DNA of 64,000 bases from Pseudomonas sp. AFG_SD02_1510_Pfu_092 (GCF_003331055.1 NZ_PUQD01000014.1:1-64000), one strand, 5' to 3'. Positions 8,483 through 17,500 are shown, counted from the stretch's first letter. The notes: generated by a model not told the origin, from the letters alone. A program made the numbers and translations.

Positions 8483-9328
8483 ATGGCTCGAATGTCCCGG
8501 CTCGCCTTGGCTGTTGGCGCCACCCTGCTTGCCAGCGGTGCCCATGCCGCGCCCAAGGGTGAAGTACTGGTGCTGCTGTCCAGCGAGCATCAGTTGCCGC
8601 TGCAGGACGGCAAGCGCTACGCCACCGGCTACTACCTCAATGAATTCGGTGTGCCTGCCGACCAACTGCTCAAGGCTGGCTACAAGCTTGTGTTGGCCAC
8701 CCCGAAGGGGAATGCGCCGCGGGTCGACCGGCGTTCGATCGACCCGCGCTACTTTGCGGGTGACGCGGCCGAGATGCGCCGGATCGAGAAGGTGGTGCGG
8801 AGCCTGCACGGCATCGACGACACCCTGTCGGTGAAGCAGGTGCTGGCGGGTGACCTGGGCCGCTATGCCGGGCTGTTCATCCCCGGCGGCCATGCGCCCT
8901 TGATCGACCTGGCCAACAACCCGGAGGTGGGCGCCTTGCTGCGGCATTTCCACCAGGCCGGCAAGCCGACGGCCGCCATCTGCCATGGCCCCATCGCCTT
9001 GCTCTCGGCTCAGCAGGACCCGGCCGGCTATCAGGCGGCGCTGGCGCGGGGTGAACAGCCGGCGGCTACTGACTGGGTGTACAAGGGCTACCGGATGACC
9101 ATTTTCTCCGACCCTGAGGAACAGGTGTTCGAGGGTTCGCTCAAGGACCAGCGTTTGCTGTTCTACCCGGCCAACGCCATGGCAACCGCAGGGGGTGAGA
9201 TGGGCTATGCCGAGGCCTGGCAACCCCATGTGGTGGTGGACCGCGAGCTGATTACCGGGCAGAACCCGTTCTCCGACAAGGCATTGGCCAAGGCGCTGCT
9301 GGACAAGTTGGCCGGGCCGGGTAGCTGA
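8483..9328 (+). CDS. Exported DJ-1/PfpI family (type 1 glutamine amidotransferase-like) protein
   Basis: This 281-residue protein begins with a signal peptide (LALAVGATLLASGAHA/AP, cleavage near residue 23). A DJ-1/PfpI domain follows with the nucleophile elbow AAICHGPIALL (Cys167-His168) and the acidic upstream region LFIPGGHAPLIDL. Family members include Hsp31/HchA-like glyoxalases and chaperones, with which the inserted region around residues 80-120 also fits. Export to the periplasm is unusual for the family and implies protein or carbonyl repair outside the cytoplasm. Likely regulated by the divergent LysR protein. Confidence 0.82.
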   Translation: MARMSRLALAVGATLLASGAHAAPKGEVLVLLSSEHQLPLQDGKRYATGYYLNEFGVPADQLLKAGYKLVLATPKGNAPRVDRRSIDPRYFAGDAAEMRRIEKVVRSLHGIDDTLSVKQVLAGDLGRYAGLFIPGGHAPLIDLANNPEVGALLRHFHQAGKPTAAICHGPIALLSAQQDPAGYQAALARGEQPAATDWVYKGYRMTIFSDPEEQVFEGSLKDQRLLFYPANAMATAGGEMGYAEAWQPHVVVDRELITGQNPFSDKALAKALLDKLAGPGS

Positions 9329-9334
9329 GCCTGC

Positions 9335-9440
9335 ACCGGCCCCTTCGCGGGCATGCCCGCTCCCACAGGACCGGCCCAGGCCTGAAGCAGGCATGCTAGC
9401 CGTGGGGGCGGGCGCGCCCGCGAAGGGGCCGGGCCTGCAA
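9335..9440. repeat. REP pair (inverted)
   Basis: Two REP elements in opposite orientation: GGCCCCTTCGCGGGCATGCC followed by CGCTCCCACAGG at 9341-9370, and GTGGGGGCGGGCGCGCCCGC followed by GAAGGGGCC at 9402-9431. They fill the space between the DJ-1-like gene and the terminator of the convergent dehydrogenase. Confidence 0.85.
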
Positions 9441-9469
9441 AAACAAAAAGGGCGCCTTGTCGGCGCCCT
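9437..9469 (-). terminator. Rho-independent terminator of the carboxynorspermidine dehydrogenase gene
   Basis: On the minus strand an 8-bp stem (AGGGCGCC at 9449-9456 with GGCGCCCT at 9462-9469, five-base loop) is followed by a T-rich run (CTTTTTGTTTTTG). It lies 15 bp past the stop codon of the gene at 9484-10728. Confidence 0.88.
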
Positions 9470-9483
9470 CTCTGTGTTGCGGC

Positions 9484-10728
9484 TTAGGCTTCAGCGTCCC
9501 AAGGACGATCGCCTTTTTCATCCTTGACGCGGGTCGGCAGGCCCATCACGTTCAGCGCCTTGAGGAACGGCTCGGCTGGCAGCTCCTCGACGTTGACCAT
9601 GCGACCGGCATCCCACTCGCCACGGGCGACCAGCAGGGCGGCAGCCACCGGCGGAACACCGGCGGTGTAGGAAATGCCCTGGCTGTCGGTCTCGGCGTAG
9701 GCTTCTTCGTGATCGGCCACGTTGTAGATGAACACTTCGCGAGGCTGGCCATCCTTGGTGCCCTTGACCAGGTCACCGATGCAGGTCTTGCCGGTGTAGC
9801 CCGGGGCCAGCGAAGCCGGGTCCGGCAGCACGGCCTTGACCACTTTCAGCGGTACCACTTCCAGGCCCTCGGCGGTTTTCACCGGTTGCTCGGAGAGCAG
9901 GCCAAGGTTCTTCAGTACCGTGAACACATTGATGTAGTGCTCGCCGAAACTCATCCAGAAACGCACGTTCGGCACGTTGAGGTTTTTCGAAATCGAGTGA
10001 ACTTCGTCGTGGCCGGTCAGGTACAGGTTCTGCGAACCTACCACCGGCAGGTCGTCGGTACGCTTGACCTCGAACATGCTGTTGCTGGTCCACTGGCTGT
10101 TCTGCCAGCTCCACACTTGCCCGGTGAACTCGCGGAAATTGATTTCCGGGTCGAAGTTGGTGGCAAAGTACTTGCCATGCGAACCGGCATTGACGTCGAG
10201 GATGTCGATCGAGTCAATGCTATCGAAATACTGTTGCTGCGCCAGCTTGGCGTAGCTGTTCACCACACCCGGGTCGAAACCGACGCCGAGAATGGCGGTG
10301 ATGTTCTTTGCCTGGCACTCTTCGAGGTGTTTCCACTCGTAGTTGCCGTACCACGGCGGGGTCTCGCAGATCTTGCCCGGCTCTTCGTGGATGGCGGTGT
10401 CCAGATAGGCGACGCCGGTATCGATGCAGGCACGCAGCACCGACATGTTGAGGAAGGCGGAACCCACGTTGATGACGATCTGCGATTCGGTCTCGCGGAT
10501 CAGCGCCTTGGTTGCCTCGACATCGAGGGCATTGAGCGCGAAGGCCTGGATGTCGGCGGGTACCTTGAGGCTACCCTTGGCCTTGACGCTGTCGATGATG
10601 GCCTGGCATTTGGAGATGTTCCGTGACGCGATGGCGATACGACCCAGTTCGTCGTTATGCTGCGCGCACTTGTGGGCCACCACCTTGGCGACACCTCCTG
10701 CACCAATGATAAGAACGTTCTTCTTCAA
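9484..10728 (-). CDS. Carboxynorspermidine dehydrogenase (saccharopine dehydrogenase family)
   Basis: This 414-residue NADPH enzyme shows the N-terminal Rossmann motif LIIGAGGVAKVVAHKC and saccharopine-dehydrogenase segments (VINVGSAFLNMSVLRACIDT, LGVGFDPGVVNSYAKLA). It is expected to condense aspartate semialdehyde with a diamine into carboxy(nor)spermidine. The decarboxylase of the same pathway lies 31 bp upstream in the same direction, so the pair is an operon making norspermidine or spermidine by the route alternative to S-adenosylmethionine decarboxylase. Which amine is made cannot be read from sequence. Confidence 0.86.
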   Translation of the reverse strand: MKKNVLIIGAGGVAKVVAHKCAQHNDELGRIAIASRNISKCQAIIDSVKAKGSLKVPADIQAFALNALDVEATKALIRETESQIVINVGSAFLNMSVLRACIDTGVAYLDTAIHEEPGKICETPPWYGNYEWKHLEECQAKNITAILGVGFDPGVVNSYAKLAQQQYFDSIDSIDILDVNAGSHGKYFATNFDPEINFREFTGQVWSWQNSQWTSNSMFEVKRTDDLPVVGSQNLYLTGHDEVHSISKNLNVPNVRFWMSFGEHYINVFTVLKNLGLLSEQPVKTAEGLEVVPLKVVKAVLPDPASLAPGYTGKTCIGDLVKGTKDGQPREVFIYNVADHEEAYAETDSQGISYTAGVPPVAAALLVARGEWDAGRMVNVEELPAEPFLKALNVMGLPTRVKDEKGDRPWDAEA

Positions 10729-10759
10729 TTTATCCCTTGCTCCTTACTGAAAGCCGGTC

Positions 10760-11857
10760 TTACGACAGGCTGGAAACGTAGTCTTCGAAACCGAACTCGC
10801 GCACCACTTCGACGCTGCCGTCGAGTTGCTTGACCACGATGGATGGCATTTTCAGACCGTTGAACCAGTTTTTCTTGACCATGGTGTAACCGGCCGCGTC
10901 GACGAACGACAGGCGATCACCAATGGCCAGCGGACGATCGAATTGGTATTCGCCGAAGATGTCACCGGCCAGGCACGACTTGCCGCAGACCATGTAGGTG
11001 TGCGCGCCGTCGTTGGGGGCCATCTTGGCGTTGAGGCGGTAAATCAGCAGGTCGAGCATGTGGGCTTCGATCGAGCTGTCGACCACGGCCAGGTGCTTGC
11101 CGTTGTACAGGGTGTCGAGCACGGTCACTTCCAGCGAGGCGCTGTTGGTGATGGCCGCTTCGCCCGGCTCCAGGTACACCTGCACGCCGTACTTTTCCGA
11201 GAAGGCTTTCAGGCGCGCGCAGAAGGCGTCCAGCGCGTAGTCTTCACCGGTGAAGTGGATGCCGCCACCGAGGCTGACCCACTCGACCTTGTGCAACAGG
11301 TGGCCGAAGCGCTCTTCGATGTGCGTGAGCATCTTGTCGAACAGGCCGAAATCACCGTTCTCGCAGTTGTTGTGGAACATGAAGCCGGAGATCTGCTCGA
11401 TTACCTGCTCGACCTTGGCCGGGTCCCATTCGCCCAGGCGGCTGAACGGGCGGGCCGGGTCGGCCAGCAGGTAGTCGGAGCTGCTGACCTGCGGGTTGAC
11501 GCGCAGGCCACGGACTTTGCCTTCGGACTGTTCGGCGAAGCGCTGCAGCTGGCCGATCGAGTTGAAGATGATCTTGTCGCAGTTCTCGAGCATTTCCGCG
11601 ACTTCGTCGTCGGCCCAGGCCACGCTGTAGGCGTGGGTTTCGCCGGCGAACTTCTGGCGGCCGAGCTTGAGCTCGTACAGCGACGAAGAGGTGGTGCCGT
11701 CCATGTACTGCTGCATCAGGTCGAATACCGACCAGGTGGCAAAGCACTTGAGGGCCAGCAGTGCCTTGGCACCGGAGTGTTCGCGCACGTAGGCGATCTT
11801 CTCCATGTTGCCCAGCAGCTTGGTTTTATCGATGAGGTAGTACGGCGTCTTGATCAT
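10760..11857 (-). CDS. nspC: Carboxynorspermidine/carboxyspermidine decarboxylase
   Basis: This 365-residue fold-III PLP enzyme has the Schiff-base lysine in ALLALKCFATWS (about Lys37), the glycine-rich phosphate-binding segment WVSLGGGIHFTG, the EPGEA motif and the C-terminal MVCGKSCLAGDIFGEY segment carrying the second active-site cysteine. It removes CO2 from carboxy(nor)spermidine made by the following gene. A GC-rich stem (GGCCGGCC...GGCCGG) precedes the start on the minus strand and may influence translation. Confidence 0.9.
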   Translation of the reverse strand: MIKTPYYLIDKTKLLGNMEKIAYVREHSGAKALLALKCFATWSVFDLMQQYMDGTTSSSLYELKLGRQKFAGETHAYSVAWADDEVAEMLENCDKIIFNSIGQLQRFAEQSEGKVRGLRVNPQVSSSDYLLADPARPFSRLGEWDPAKVEQVIEQISGFMFHNNCENGDFGLFDKMLTHIEERFGHLLHKVEWVSLGGGIHFTGEDYALDAFCARLKAFSEKYGVQVYLEPGEAAITNSASLEVTVLDTLYNGKHLAVVDSSIEAHMLDLLIYRLNAKMAPNDGAHTYMVCGKSCLAGDIFGEYQFDRPLAIGDRLSFVDAAGYTMVKKNWFNGLKMPSIVVKQLDGSVEVVREFGFEDYVSSLS

Positions 11858-12223
11858 TTAAAGGCCCCCGGCCAGGCCGGCCAAAAAAAGGACACGCATT
11901 GTGCCTTCACTTGCCGCAGACCGAAAGGGTGGGATACGCATTTCGTCAGGGTTGACGCCTTTGCGAGGGGTTTTTCCGGTTACGACGGGCTCAGTAGAAC
12001 AGCGGCATGTGACTATCGTAATCAGCAGCCGCGTGGCGCAAGGAGAATCCGATGAGCAACGTTCTGTGCAGGATGGCACGGGCTACGCCCGTGTTCGCGG
12101 GTGAACCCGCTCCCACAGGGACTGCGTTCTCTTCGAACCTTGTGCAGTCCCGTTGGTGCTTCAATCTGTGCAGTCCATTCTGTGGGAGCGGGTTTACCCG
12201 CGAAGAGGCCGGTACAAGCAAAG
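11858..12223. repeat. 366-bp spacer holding two inverted REPs
   Basis: REP cores lie at about 12089-12120 (GTTCGCGGGTGAACCCGCTC then CCACAGGG) and 12178-12212 (TGTGGGAGCGGGTTTACCCG then CGAAGAGG), in opposite orientation. The part next to nspC (11858-12080) should contain its promoter, but I could not define one. An ORF starting at 12052 has a good AAGGAG but reads straight into REP sequence and is not called. Confidence 0.8.
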
Positions 12224-13141
12224 TCAATCGACCTGCTGCAACCAGGCCTGAATCTGCTCCAGCGTCGCCGTAGCGCCGCCACAAACCACCACCAGCACAT
12301 TCTGGTAGCTCGCCAGGGCTGCGGGTGCATGCACCAATGCCAAGGCCGCGCCACACGCCGGTTCGACCAGCAGGCGATGGTCCAGCAGGAACTGCTCGCA
12401 GGCTTGCAGCGCGGCGCGGTCGCTGACCAGGTGGCTGTGCACCGGGTGCTGCTGCGCGTACAGCAGCGCCTGCTCGGCGACACGCTTTGCACCGAGTGAC
12501 GTTGCCACCGAGGCGATGCGTTCGAGCTCCACCGAATGCCCTGCCTGCAGCGCCGCATGCAGCGACGCCGCGCCTGTGGTCTCCACCGCCAGCACCGGCA
12601 CGTCGGCCCAGCCGTTGCGCTGCAGCCCCTCGACCACGCCGCTGAGCAAGCCGCCACCGCCCACCGCCAACACCACGGCATCTGGCTTCACCCCCGCTGC
12701 GGCGACTTCATCCACCAGGCTGGCATGCCCGGCCCACAGCAGCGGGTCGTCGAACGGGTGAATGAATGCGTCCTGCGCACCGACCAAGGTTTGCGCCAGG
12801 GCATTGGCTTCTTGCCAGGAACTGCCATGCACCACCACCTTGGCACCTTCCTGGCTCAGCAGTTCCCTGGCCCGCGCCGTGGTGGTTTCGGGCACCACCA
12901 CGGTCACTGGCACGCCCAGCTTGCGCCCGGCATAGGCCACGGCCAGGCCCGCATTACCCCCGGAGGAAGACACGAAATGCCGCGCACCGCGCGCGTGGTG
13001 CACTTCACAGGCGTGGCCGACGCCGCGCAGCTTGAACGAGCCGCAGGGCTGCAGAGCGTCGAGCTTGAGCCAGATGGTGCGGCCTGCGGCCAGCGACAGC
13101 GGGCGCGATTCGATCAGAGGGGTGTGAATGTGCAAGGTCAT
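12224..13141 (-). CDS. PLP-dependent serine/threonine dehydratase family protein
   Basis: This 305-residue fold-II PLP enzyme has the Schiff-base lysine in PCGSFKLRG (Lys37), the SSSGGNAGLAVAYA substrate-binding loop and the glycine-rich VGGGGLLSG phosphate-binding loop. Catabolic L-serine or L-threonine dehydration to pyruvate or 2-oxobutyrate plus ammonia is the likely reaction. The ATG giving MTLHIHTPLI was chosen; the longer ORF adds an MGAGKPATDP extension that is translated REP sequence. At ~305 residues it lacks the C-terminal regulatory ACT domain of biosynthetic IlvA. Confidence 0.82.
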   Translation of the reverse strand: MTLHIHTPLIESRPLSLAAGRTIWLKLDALQPCGSFKLRGVGHACEVHHARGARHFVSSSGGNAGLAVAYAGRKLGVPVTVVVPETTTARARELLSQEGAKVVVHGSSWQEANALAQTLVGAQDAFIHPFDDPLLWAGHASLVDEVAAAGVKPDAVVLAVGGGGLLSGVVEGLQRNGWADVPVLAVETTGAASLHAALQAGHSVELERIASVATSLGAKRVAEQALLYAQQHPVHSHLVSDRAALQACEQFLLDHRLLVEPACGAALALVHAPAALASYQNVLVVVCGGATATLEQIQAWLQQVD

Positions 13142-13185
13142 TGGCTGGCTCCGCGCAGTTGTTCGAGGGAGTTGTAAAGGGTGCA

Positions 13186-13290
13186 GCGGGTCGGTAGCGG
13201 GCTTGCCCGCTCCCACAGGCAGTGCGCTGGCTGGGCGTGCACAGGTTACCTGTGGGAGCCGGCTTGCCGGCGATGGGCTGCGAAGCAGCG
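13186..13290. repeat. REP pair, two variants
   Basis: A standard element (GCGGGCTTGCCCGCTCCCAC at about 13197-13216) is followed in opposite orientation by a variant (TGTGGGAGCCGGCTTGCCGG at about 13251-13270, then CGATGGGCTGC). The variant recurs at about 32731. The pair separates the dehydratase start from the amidase stop. Confidence 0.8.
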
Positions 13291-13296
13291 CGGTTA

Positions 13297-15000
13297 TCAG
13301 CTCAAAGGCGGTGTACGCGGCGGGACCAGGCGGCGCGAACCGGTCGACTCGAAGGCCGCCGCGAAGCTCAACAGCGCATTGTCACTGTAGGCCCGCCCGG
13401 CAAAGGTCAGCCCCACCGGCATGCCGATATCGGCCATCACGCCCATCGGCACGGTCACGGTAGGCACACCCAGGTGACGGATCGCCAGGTTGCCGTTGGC
13501 CACCCAGATACCGTTGCTCCAGGCGATGTCCGCCGACACCGGATTGACGTCGGCATCCGCCGGGCCGACATCGGCCACGGTGGGGAACAGCACGGCGTCC
13601 AGACCCAGGCCGTCCATCCAGTCTTCCAGGTCGATCTTGCGGGTCTGCTCCAGGCCGCGCAGGCCGTCGGGCAGGGTCTCGATCTGGTCCCAGGTCTTCA
13701 GGCCGCGCTTGGCCATGTTGACGTACTCGTCCATGCCGGCGGCCAGGTCGTCCTCGCGGTTGGGCAGGGTACCCGGGTCGTGGGGGAAGATCTGCGGGCC
13801 ATCGACATCGGCCAGGCGGTTGAGCTTGGGGTCGTCGTTGGCGCGCAGGAAGTCGTCGAAGGCCCAGCCGGACAGCTCCCACAGTTCGTCATGCAGGAAT
13901 TCCTTGCTGACGATGCCACGGTTGTACACGGTGGGTGCGCCTGGGCGATCGCCTTCGCAGTTCGACACCAACGGGAAATCCACTTCCAGCACTTCGGCGC
14001 CGGCCGCTTCCAGGGCCTGGCGCGCTTGCTGCCACAGGTCGATCACGCTGGCGCGGGTGTTGATGCGCTGGCCGGTCGGGCCGCCGATGCCGGGCTTTTC
14101 GGCAGTACCGGCCTCGGGGTCGGCGTTGATGTACATGCGCGGCACGCCAAAGCGCTTGCCCTTGAGCGTGGCGGCATCCGCTGCCAGCTCCAGGTACGAG
14201 GCAGGGCGTACCTGCGAGGCCGCCGGGATCGCTACCCAAGGTTGCAGGCGCCACAGGTCGCCGCGCTTGTCGGGGTCGTCGGCGACCACCACATCGAGGA
14301 TTTCCAGCAGGTCGGCCATGGTTCGGGCATACGGCACTACCACGTCCATGGTCGGCGTCAGCGGCCAGTTGCCGCGTACCGAGATCACCCCACGCGACGG
14401 GGTGTAGGCGCACAGGCCGTTGTTGGAAGCAGGGCCACGGCCGCTGGACCAGGTCTCTTCGGCCAGGCCGAAGGCACTGAAGCTGGCGGCGGTGGCGGTG
14501 CCGGCGCCGTTGGACGAGCCCGAGGCGAACGGCGCGGTCAGGTAGTTGGCGTTGTATGGGCTTTCGGCGCGGCCATACACGCCACGCTGCATGCCACCGT
14601 TGGCCATGGGTGGCATGTTGGTCTTGCCCAGGCACACCGCGCCGGCGGCGCGCAGGCGCTCGATGGTGAAGGCGTCGCGCTGGGCGACCAGGTCCTTGAA
14701 GGCCGGGCTGCCAGAGGCTGCGGTCAGGCCTTTGACCAGGTAACTGTCCTTGGCGGTGTAGGGGATGCCGTCCAGCGGGCTCAGCAGCTGGCCTTTGGCA
14801 CGGCGGGCGTCGGAAGCTTCGGCTTCTTGCAGCGCCTCGGGGTTGCGCACCACGACGGCGTTCAGGGCAGTGGCGGTGTCGGCGCCATCGTAGGCGTCGA
14901 TGCGTGCCAGGTAGGCCTTGACCAGTTCGACTGCCGTCGTGCGGCCCGACTCGAGTGCGTCGCGCAGCTCGGCAATGGAAACCTCGGTTACCTCGATCAT
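13297..15000 (-). CDS. Amidase (amidase signature family)
   Basis: This 567-residue enzyme carries the amidase-signature core: the catalytic lysine in GIPYTAKDSYLVKG and the serine-rich segment FASGSSNGAGTATAASFSAF followed by SSGRGPASNNG. These form the Ser-cisSer-Lys triad that hydrolyses amides to acid and ammonia. The ATG giving MIEVTEVSIAELRDALESG was chosen because it matches family N-termini; the ORF runs open a further 168 codons without recognisable protein. The glycine-rich signature departs from the usual GGSSGG(S) form, so the substrate may be unusual. Standalone gene, substrate unknown. Confidence 0.83.
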   Translation of the reverse strand: MIEVTEVSIAELRDALESGRTTAVELVKAYLARIDAYDGADTATALNAVVVRNPEALQEAEASDARRAKGQLLSPLDGIPYTAKDSYLVKGLTAASGSPAFKDLVAQRDAFTIERLRAAGAVCLGKTNMPPMANGGMQRGVYGRAESPYNANYLTAPFASGSSNGAGTATAASFSAFGLAEETWSSGRGPASNNGLCAYTPSRGVISVRGNWPLTPTMDVVVPYARTMADLLEILDVVVADDPDKRGDLWRLQPWVAIPAASQVRPASYLELAADAATLKGKRFGVPRMYINADPEAGTAEKPGIGGPTGQRINTRASVIDLWQQARQALEAAGAEVLEVDFPLVSNCEGDRPGAPTVYNRGIVSKEFLHDELWELSGWAFDDFLRANDDPKLNRLADVDGPQIFPHDPGTLPNREDDLAAGMDEYVNMAKRGLKTWDQIETLPDGLRGLEQTRKIDLEDWMDGLGLDAVLFPTVADVGPADADVNPVSADIAWSNGIWVANGNLAIRHLGVPTVTVPMGVMADIGMPVGLTFAGRAYSDNALLSFAAAFESTGSRRLVPPRTPPLS

Positions 15001-15110
15001 GCGTTCACCAAAAAATGTGCAAGTGGGGGCTGATGCGAGGAGTGTACAAGAAGGGCTTGGCGGACGCAGGTTTGCGCAGGGGCAAACGGTTTTTTGCAGG
15101 CGGGCATTGT

Positions 15111-15131
15111 CGGGGCCGCTGTGCGGCCCCG
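15111..15131 (-). terminator. Hairpin terminator candidate after yghU
   Basis: A perfect 9-bp GC stem with a three-base loop (CGGGGCCGC-TGT-GCGGCCCCG) lies nine bases beyond the yghU stop. No T run follows on the minus strand, so it may act with Rho or as a 3'-end stabiliser. Confidence 0.5.
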
Positions 15132-15139
15132 ATTGCCGT

Positions 15140-15979
15140 TCAGTCGAGGTCTGCCGCCGCGTGCCGCTCCGGCACCTGGCTGCTTTCATCACCCCAGGTG
15201 CGGTTGACCCGGGTGCCGCGCTGCACCGCTGGACGCAGGGCAATCTCCTCGGCCCAGCGCTGCACATGGGGGTATTCTTCCACCGCCAGGAACTCCGCCG
15301 CGCCATACAGGTTGCCGCGCACCAGCTGGCCATACCACGGCCAGACGGCGATGTCGGCGATGCTGTATTCCTCACCACCCAGGTAACGGCTTTCGGCCAG
15401 GCGCCGGTCAAGTACGTCCAGCTGACGCTTGGCTTCCATGGTGAAGCGGTTGATCGCGTATTCGAACTTTTCCGGCGCATACACATAGAAATGGCCAAAG
15501 CCACCGCCCAGGTAGGGGCCCGCGCCCATCTGCCAGAACAGCCAGTTCAGGCTTTCGGTGCGTGCAGCCGGGGCCTTGGTCAGCAGGGCGCCGAACTTTT
15601 CCGCCAGGTACAGCAGGATCGAGCCCGACTCGAACACCCGCACCGGCGGCTCGACGCTGCGGTCGAGCAGGGCGGGGATCTTCGAGTTGGGGTTGACCTG
15701 GACGAAGCCGCTGGAAAACTGGTCACCCTCGCCGATGCGGATCAGCCAGGCATCGTATTCGGCGCCCAGGTGGCCCAGCGCGAGCAGCTCTTCGAGGGCG
15801 ATGGTGACTTTGACGCCATTGGGCGTTGCCAGCGAGTAGAGCTGCAGCGGCTGCTTGCCCACGGGCAGGTCCTTGTCGTGAGTCGGGCCGGCAACCGGGC
15901 GGTTGATGCTGGCGAACTGGCCGCCGGAGGCCGCGTCGTTGCGCCAGACCCTGGGTGGCACGTAGGCAGGCTTGCTCAT
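15140..15979 (-). CDS. yghU: Glutathione-dependent disulfide-bond oxidoreductase, YghU-like
   Basis: This 279-residue glutathione transferase-superfamily protein has the YghU N-terminal extension (SKPAYVPPRVW...INRPVAGPTHDK), a thioredoxin-like domain with LYSLATPNGVKVTIALEEL and the NPNSKIPAL and ESGSILLYLAEKFG glutathione-binding motifs. An all-helical C-terminal domain (WLFWQMGAGPYLGGGFGHFY) follows. Family members reduce disulfides using two glutathione molecules. AAGGAGATTCAAGC precedes the ATG. Divergent from the hydrolase at 16180. Confidence 0.9.
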   Translation of the reverse strand: MSKPAYVPPRVWRNDAASGGQFASINRPVAGPTHDKDLPVGKQPLQLYSLATPNGVKVTIALEELLALGHLGAEYDAWLIRIGEGDQFSSGFVQVNPNSKIPALLDRSVEPPVRVFESGSILLYLAEKFGALLTKAPAARTESLNWLFWQMGAGPYLGGGFGHFYVYAPEKFEYAINRFTMEAKRQLDVLDRRLAESRYLGGEEYSIADIAVWPWYGQLVRGNLYGAAEFLAVEEYPHVQRWAEEIALRPAVQRGTRVNRTWGDESSQVPERHAAADLD

Positions 15980-16179
15980 GCTTGAATCTCCTTCAATGGC
16001 GCGAAACGGTCACATAAAGAGGTGGGCCTGCATCTATGCCATGGGTTGCACCAGAAGCGCAAATGCACAAGGCGCAAGCGCGAACTGTATGACGGCGGTT
16101 TCATCCAGGTTTCATCCGCCCCAGGCCAGGCCGGTTCTATGCTGGACCCTCGCTTCGCCCTGCAAGGAATCGCTGGCCG

Positions 16180-17211
16180 ATGACTTTTCCACGCTGCATG
16201 GTGCTGCTGGCTTTGCTCGGTGGCCTGCTGGCTCAGGCCCACGCCGCACCGTGGGTGGCTGGCCTGCACCGCATGACCCTGGCCGACCCCGTCGATGCAC
16301 GGCCCATGCAGGCCCTGGCCTTTTACCCGGCCATTGGCAAAACGCGCAGCAGCCGCATGGATGGCTACCCGATCGACGTGGCAGAAGAGGCGCCGGTAGC
16401 GCTGGGCCAGTTCCCGCTGCTGGTGTTGTCCCATGGCAATACCGGCAGCCCGCTGGCCTTGCATTACCTGGCCACAGCGCTGGCGCGCCGGGGTTTTGTC
16501 GTGGTGGCGGTGGTGCACCCGGGGGACAACGCACGCGACCACAGCCGCCTGGGCAGCCTGAGCAACCTGTATGGTCGGCCGCTGCAAGTCAGCGCCGCCA
16601 TCACGGCTGCGCGCAACGATGCGCTGCTGGGGCCTTACCTGAACGATGGCAAGGTGGGCGTGATCGGCTACTCGGCCGGTGGTGAAACGGCGTTGATTGT
16701 TTCAGGTGCGCGCCCGGACCTCGACCGCCTGCGCCGATATTGCCTGGAGCGCCCGAACGACGCCGACGCCTGCCGGACCCATGGCGTGCTGATTGCCGAT
16801 CGCAGCGAACTGGCGCCCGAGGCCGACCCGCGGGTGGGGGCGGTGATGCTGATGGCACCGCTGAGCCTGTTGTTCGGGCGCCATGCCCTGAACGGGGTGC
16901 GGGTGCCGGCGCTGATCTACAGCGGCGACAGCGACCAGCTGGTGGCGGTGGAGCGTAACGCCGAAGCGCTGGCGCGCAAGCTGCCACTGACGCCGGACTA
17001 TCGCCTGCTGGCCGGCGCCGGGCATTTCGTGTTCATGGCCCGTTGCGATGCCGAGCAGTATGCGCGGACGCCGTCACTGTGCAAGGATGCCGAAGGTGTG
17101 GATCGCCGCCATATCCACCATTCACTGCAACGTGAAACCGCAGCGTTCTTCAGCCAGGCGCTGGAGACTTCGAGGGCAAACCCGCTGCCGCAGGTACCGC
17201 ACAGGCCTTGA
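16180..17211 (+). CDS. Exported alpha/beta hydrolase (dienelactone/PAF-acetylhydrolase-like)
   Basis: This 343-residue protein has a signal peptide (MVLLALLGGLLAQAHA/AP, cleavage near residue 23). The alpha/beta hydrolase motifs are LVLSHGNTGSP (oxyanion region), the nucleophile elbow GYSAGGE (Ser165), an acid in YSGDSDQLV and the catalytic His in AGAGHFVF. Esterase or lipase activity in the periplasm is likely; the substrate is unknown. The last ten residues (NPLPQVPHRP) are read from REP-like DNA, so the C-terminus was probably extended by a REP element that starts the array downstream. Confidence 0.8.
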   Translation: MTFPRCMVLLALLGGLLAQAHAAPWVAGLHRMTLADPVDARPMQALAFYPAIGKTRSSRMDGYPIDVAEEAPVALGQFPLLVLSHGNTGSPLALHYLATALARRGFVVVAVVHPGDNARDHSRLGSLSNLYGRPLQVSAAITAARNDALLGPYLNDGKVGVIGYSAGGETALIVSGARPDLDRLRRYCLERPNDADACRTHGVLIADRSELAPEADPRVGAVMLMAPLSLLFGRHALNGVRVPALIYSGDSDQLVAVERNAEALARKLPLTPDYRLLAGAGHFVFMARCDAEQYARTPSLCKDAEGVDRRHIHHSLQRETAAFFSQALETSRANPLPQVPHRP

Positions 17212-17500
17212 ACCCTGTCGAAATCCTGTGGGGCAAGCCCGCGAAGCAGGCGGCGCGGTGGCTGGCACCGGCTGCGCCGGTGTTCGCGGCCACGGCCGCT
17301 CCCACAGGTACTGCGTGAGCCCAAGGCCTGCGCGGGCCCTGTGGGAGCGGGCAAGCCCGCGAAGCAGGCGGCGCGGTGCATGACACCGGCTTCGCCGGTG
17401 TTCGCGGCTAAAGCCGCTCCCACAGGTACAGCGTGGGCCCAAGGCCTGCGCGAGATCCCTGTGGGAGCGGCTTTAGCCGCGAACAGGCCGGCCCAGCCAC
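17180..17500. repeat. Tandem REP array (about 2.3 units of ~115-120 bp)
   Basis: Units begin at about 17226 (degenerate), 17340 and 17460, each containing two REPs in opposite orientation joined by a GC palindrome (CACCGGCTGCGCCGGTG or CACCGGCTTCGCCGGTG). A degenerate REP at 17178-17205 forms the end of the preceding CDS. This fills the 343-bp space before the ABC-F gene stop. No other feature is seen. Confidence 0.88.

Noticed and set aside
12052..12273. 73-residue ORF with a good AAGGAG ribosome site
   Set aside because: After about ten codons it translates REP DNA and then runs antisense into the dehydratase gene. It may be the stub of a lost gene but cannot be supported as a CDS.
13142..13216. 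N-terminal extension of the dehydratase beginning MGAGKPATDP
   Set aside because: MGAGKPA-type peptides are translated REP sequence; the downstream ATG matches the family start.
15001..15504. 168-codon upstream extension of the amidase frame
   Set aside because: It is antisense to the yghU-like gene and spacer and shows no domain; the amidase family begins at the ATG at 15000.
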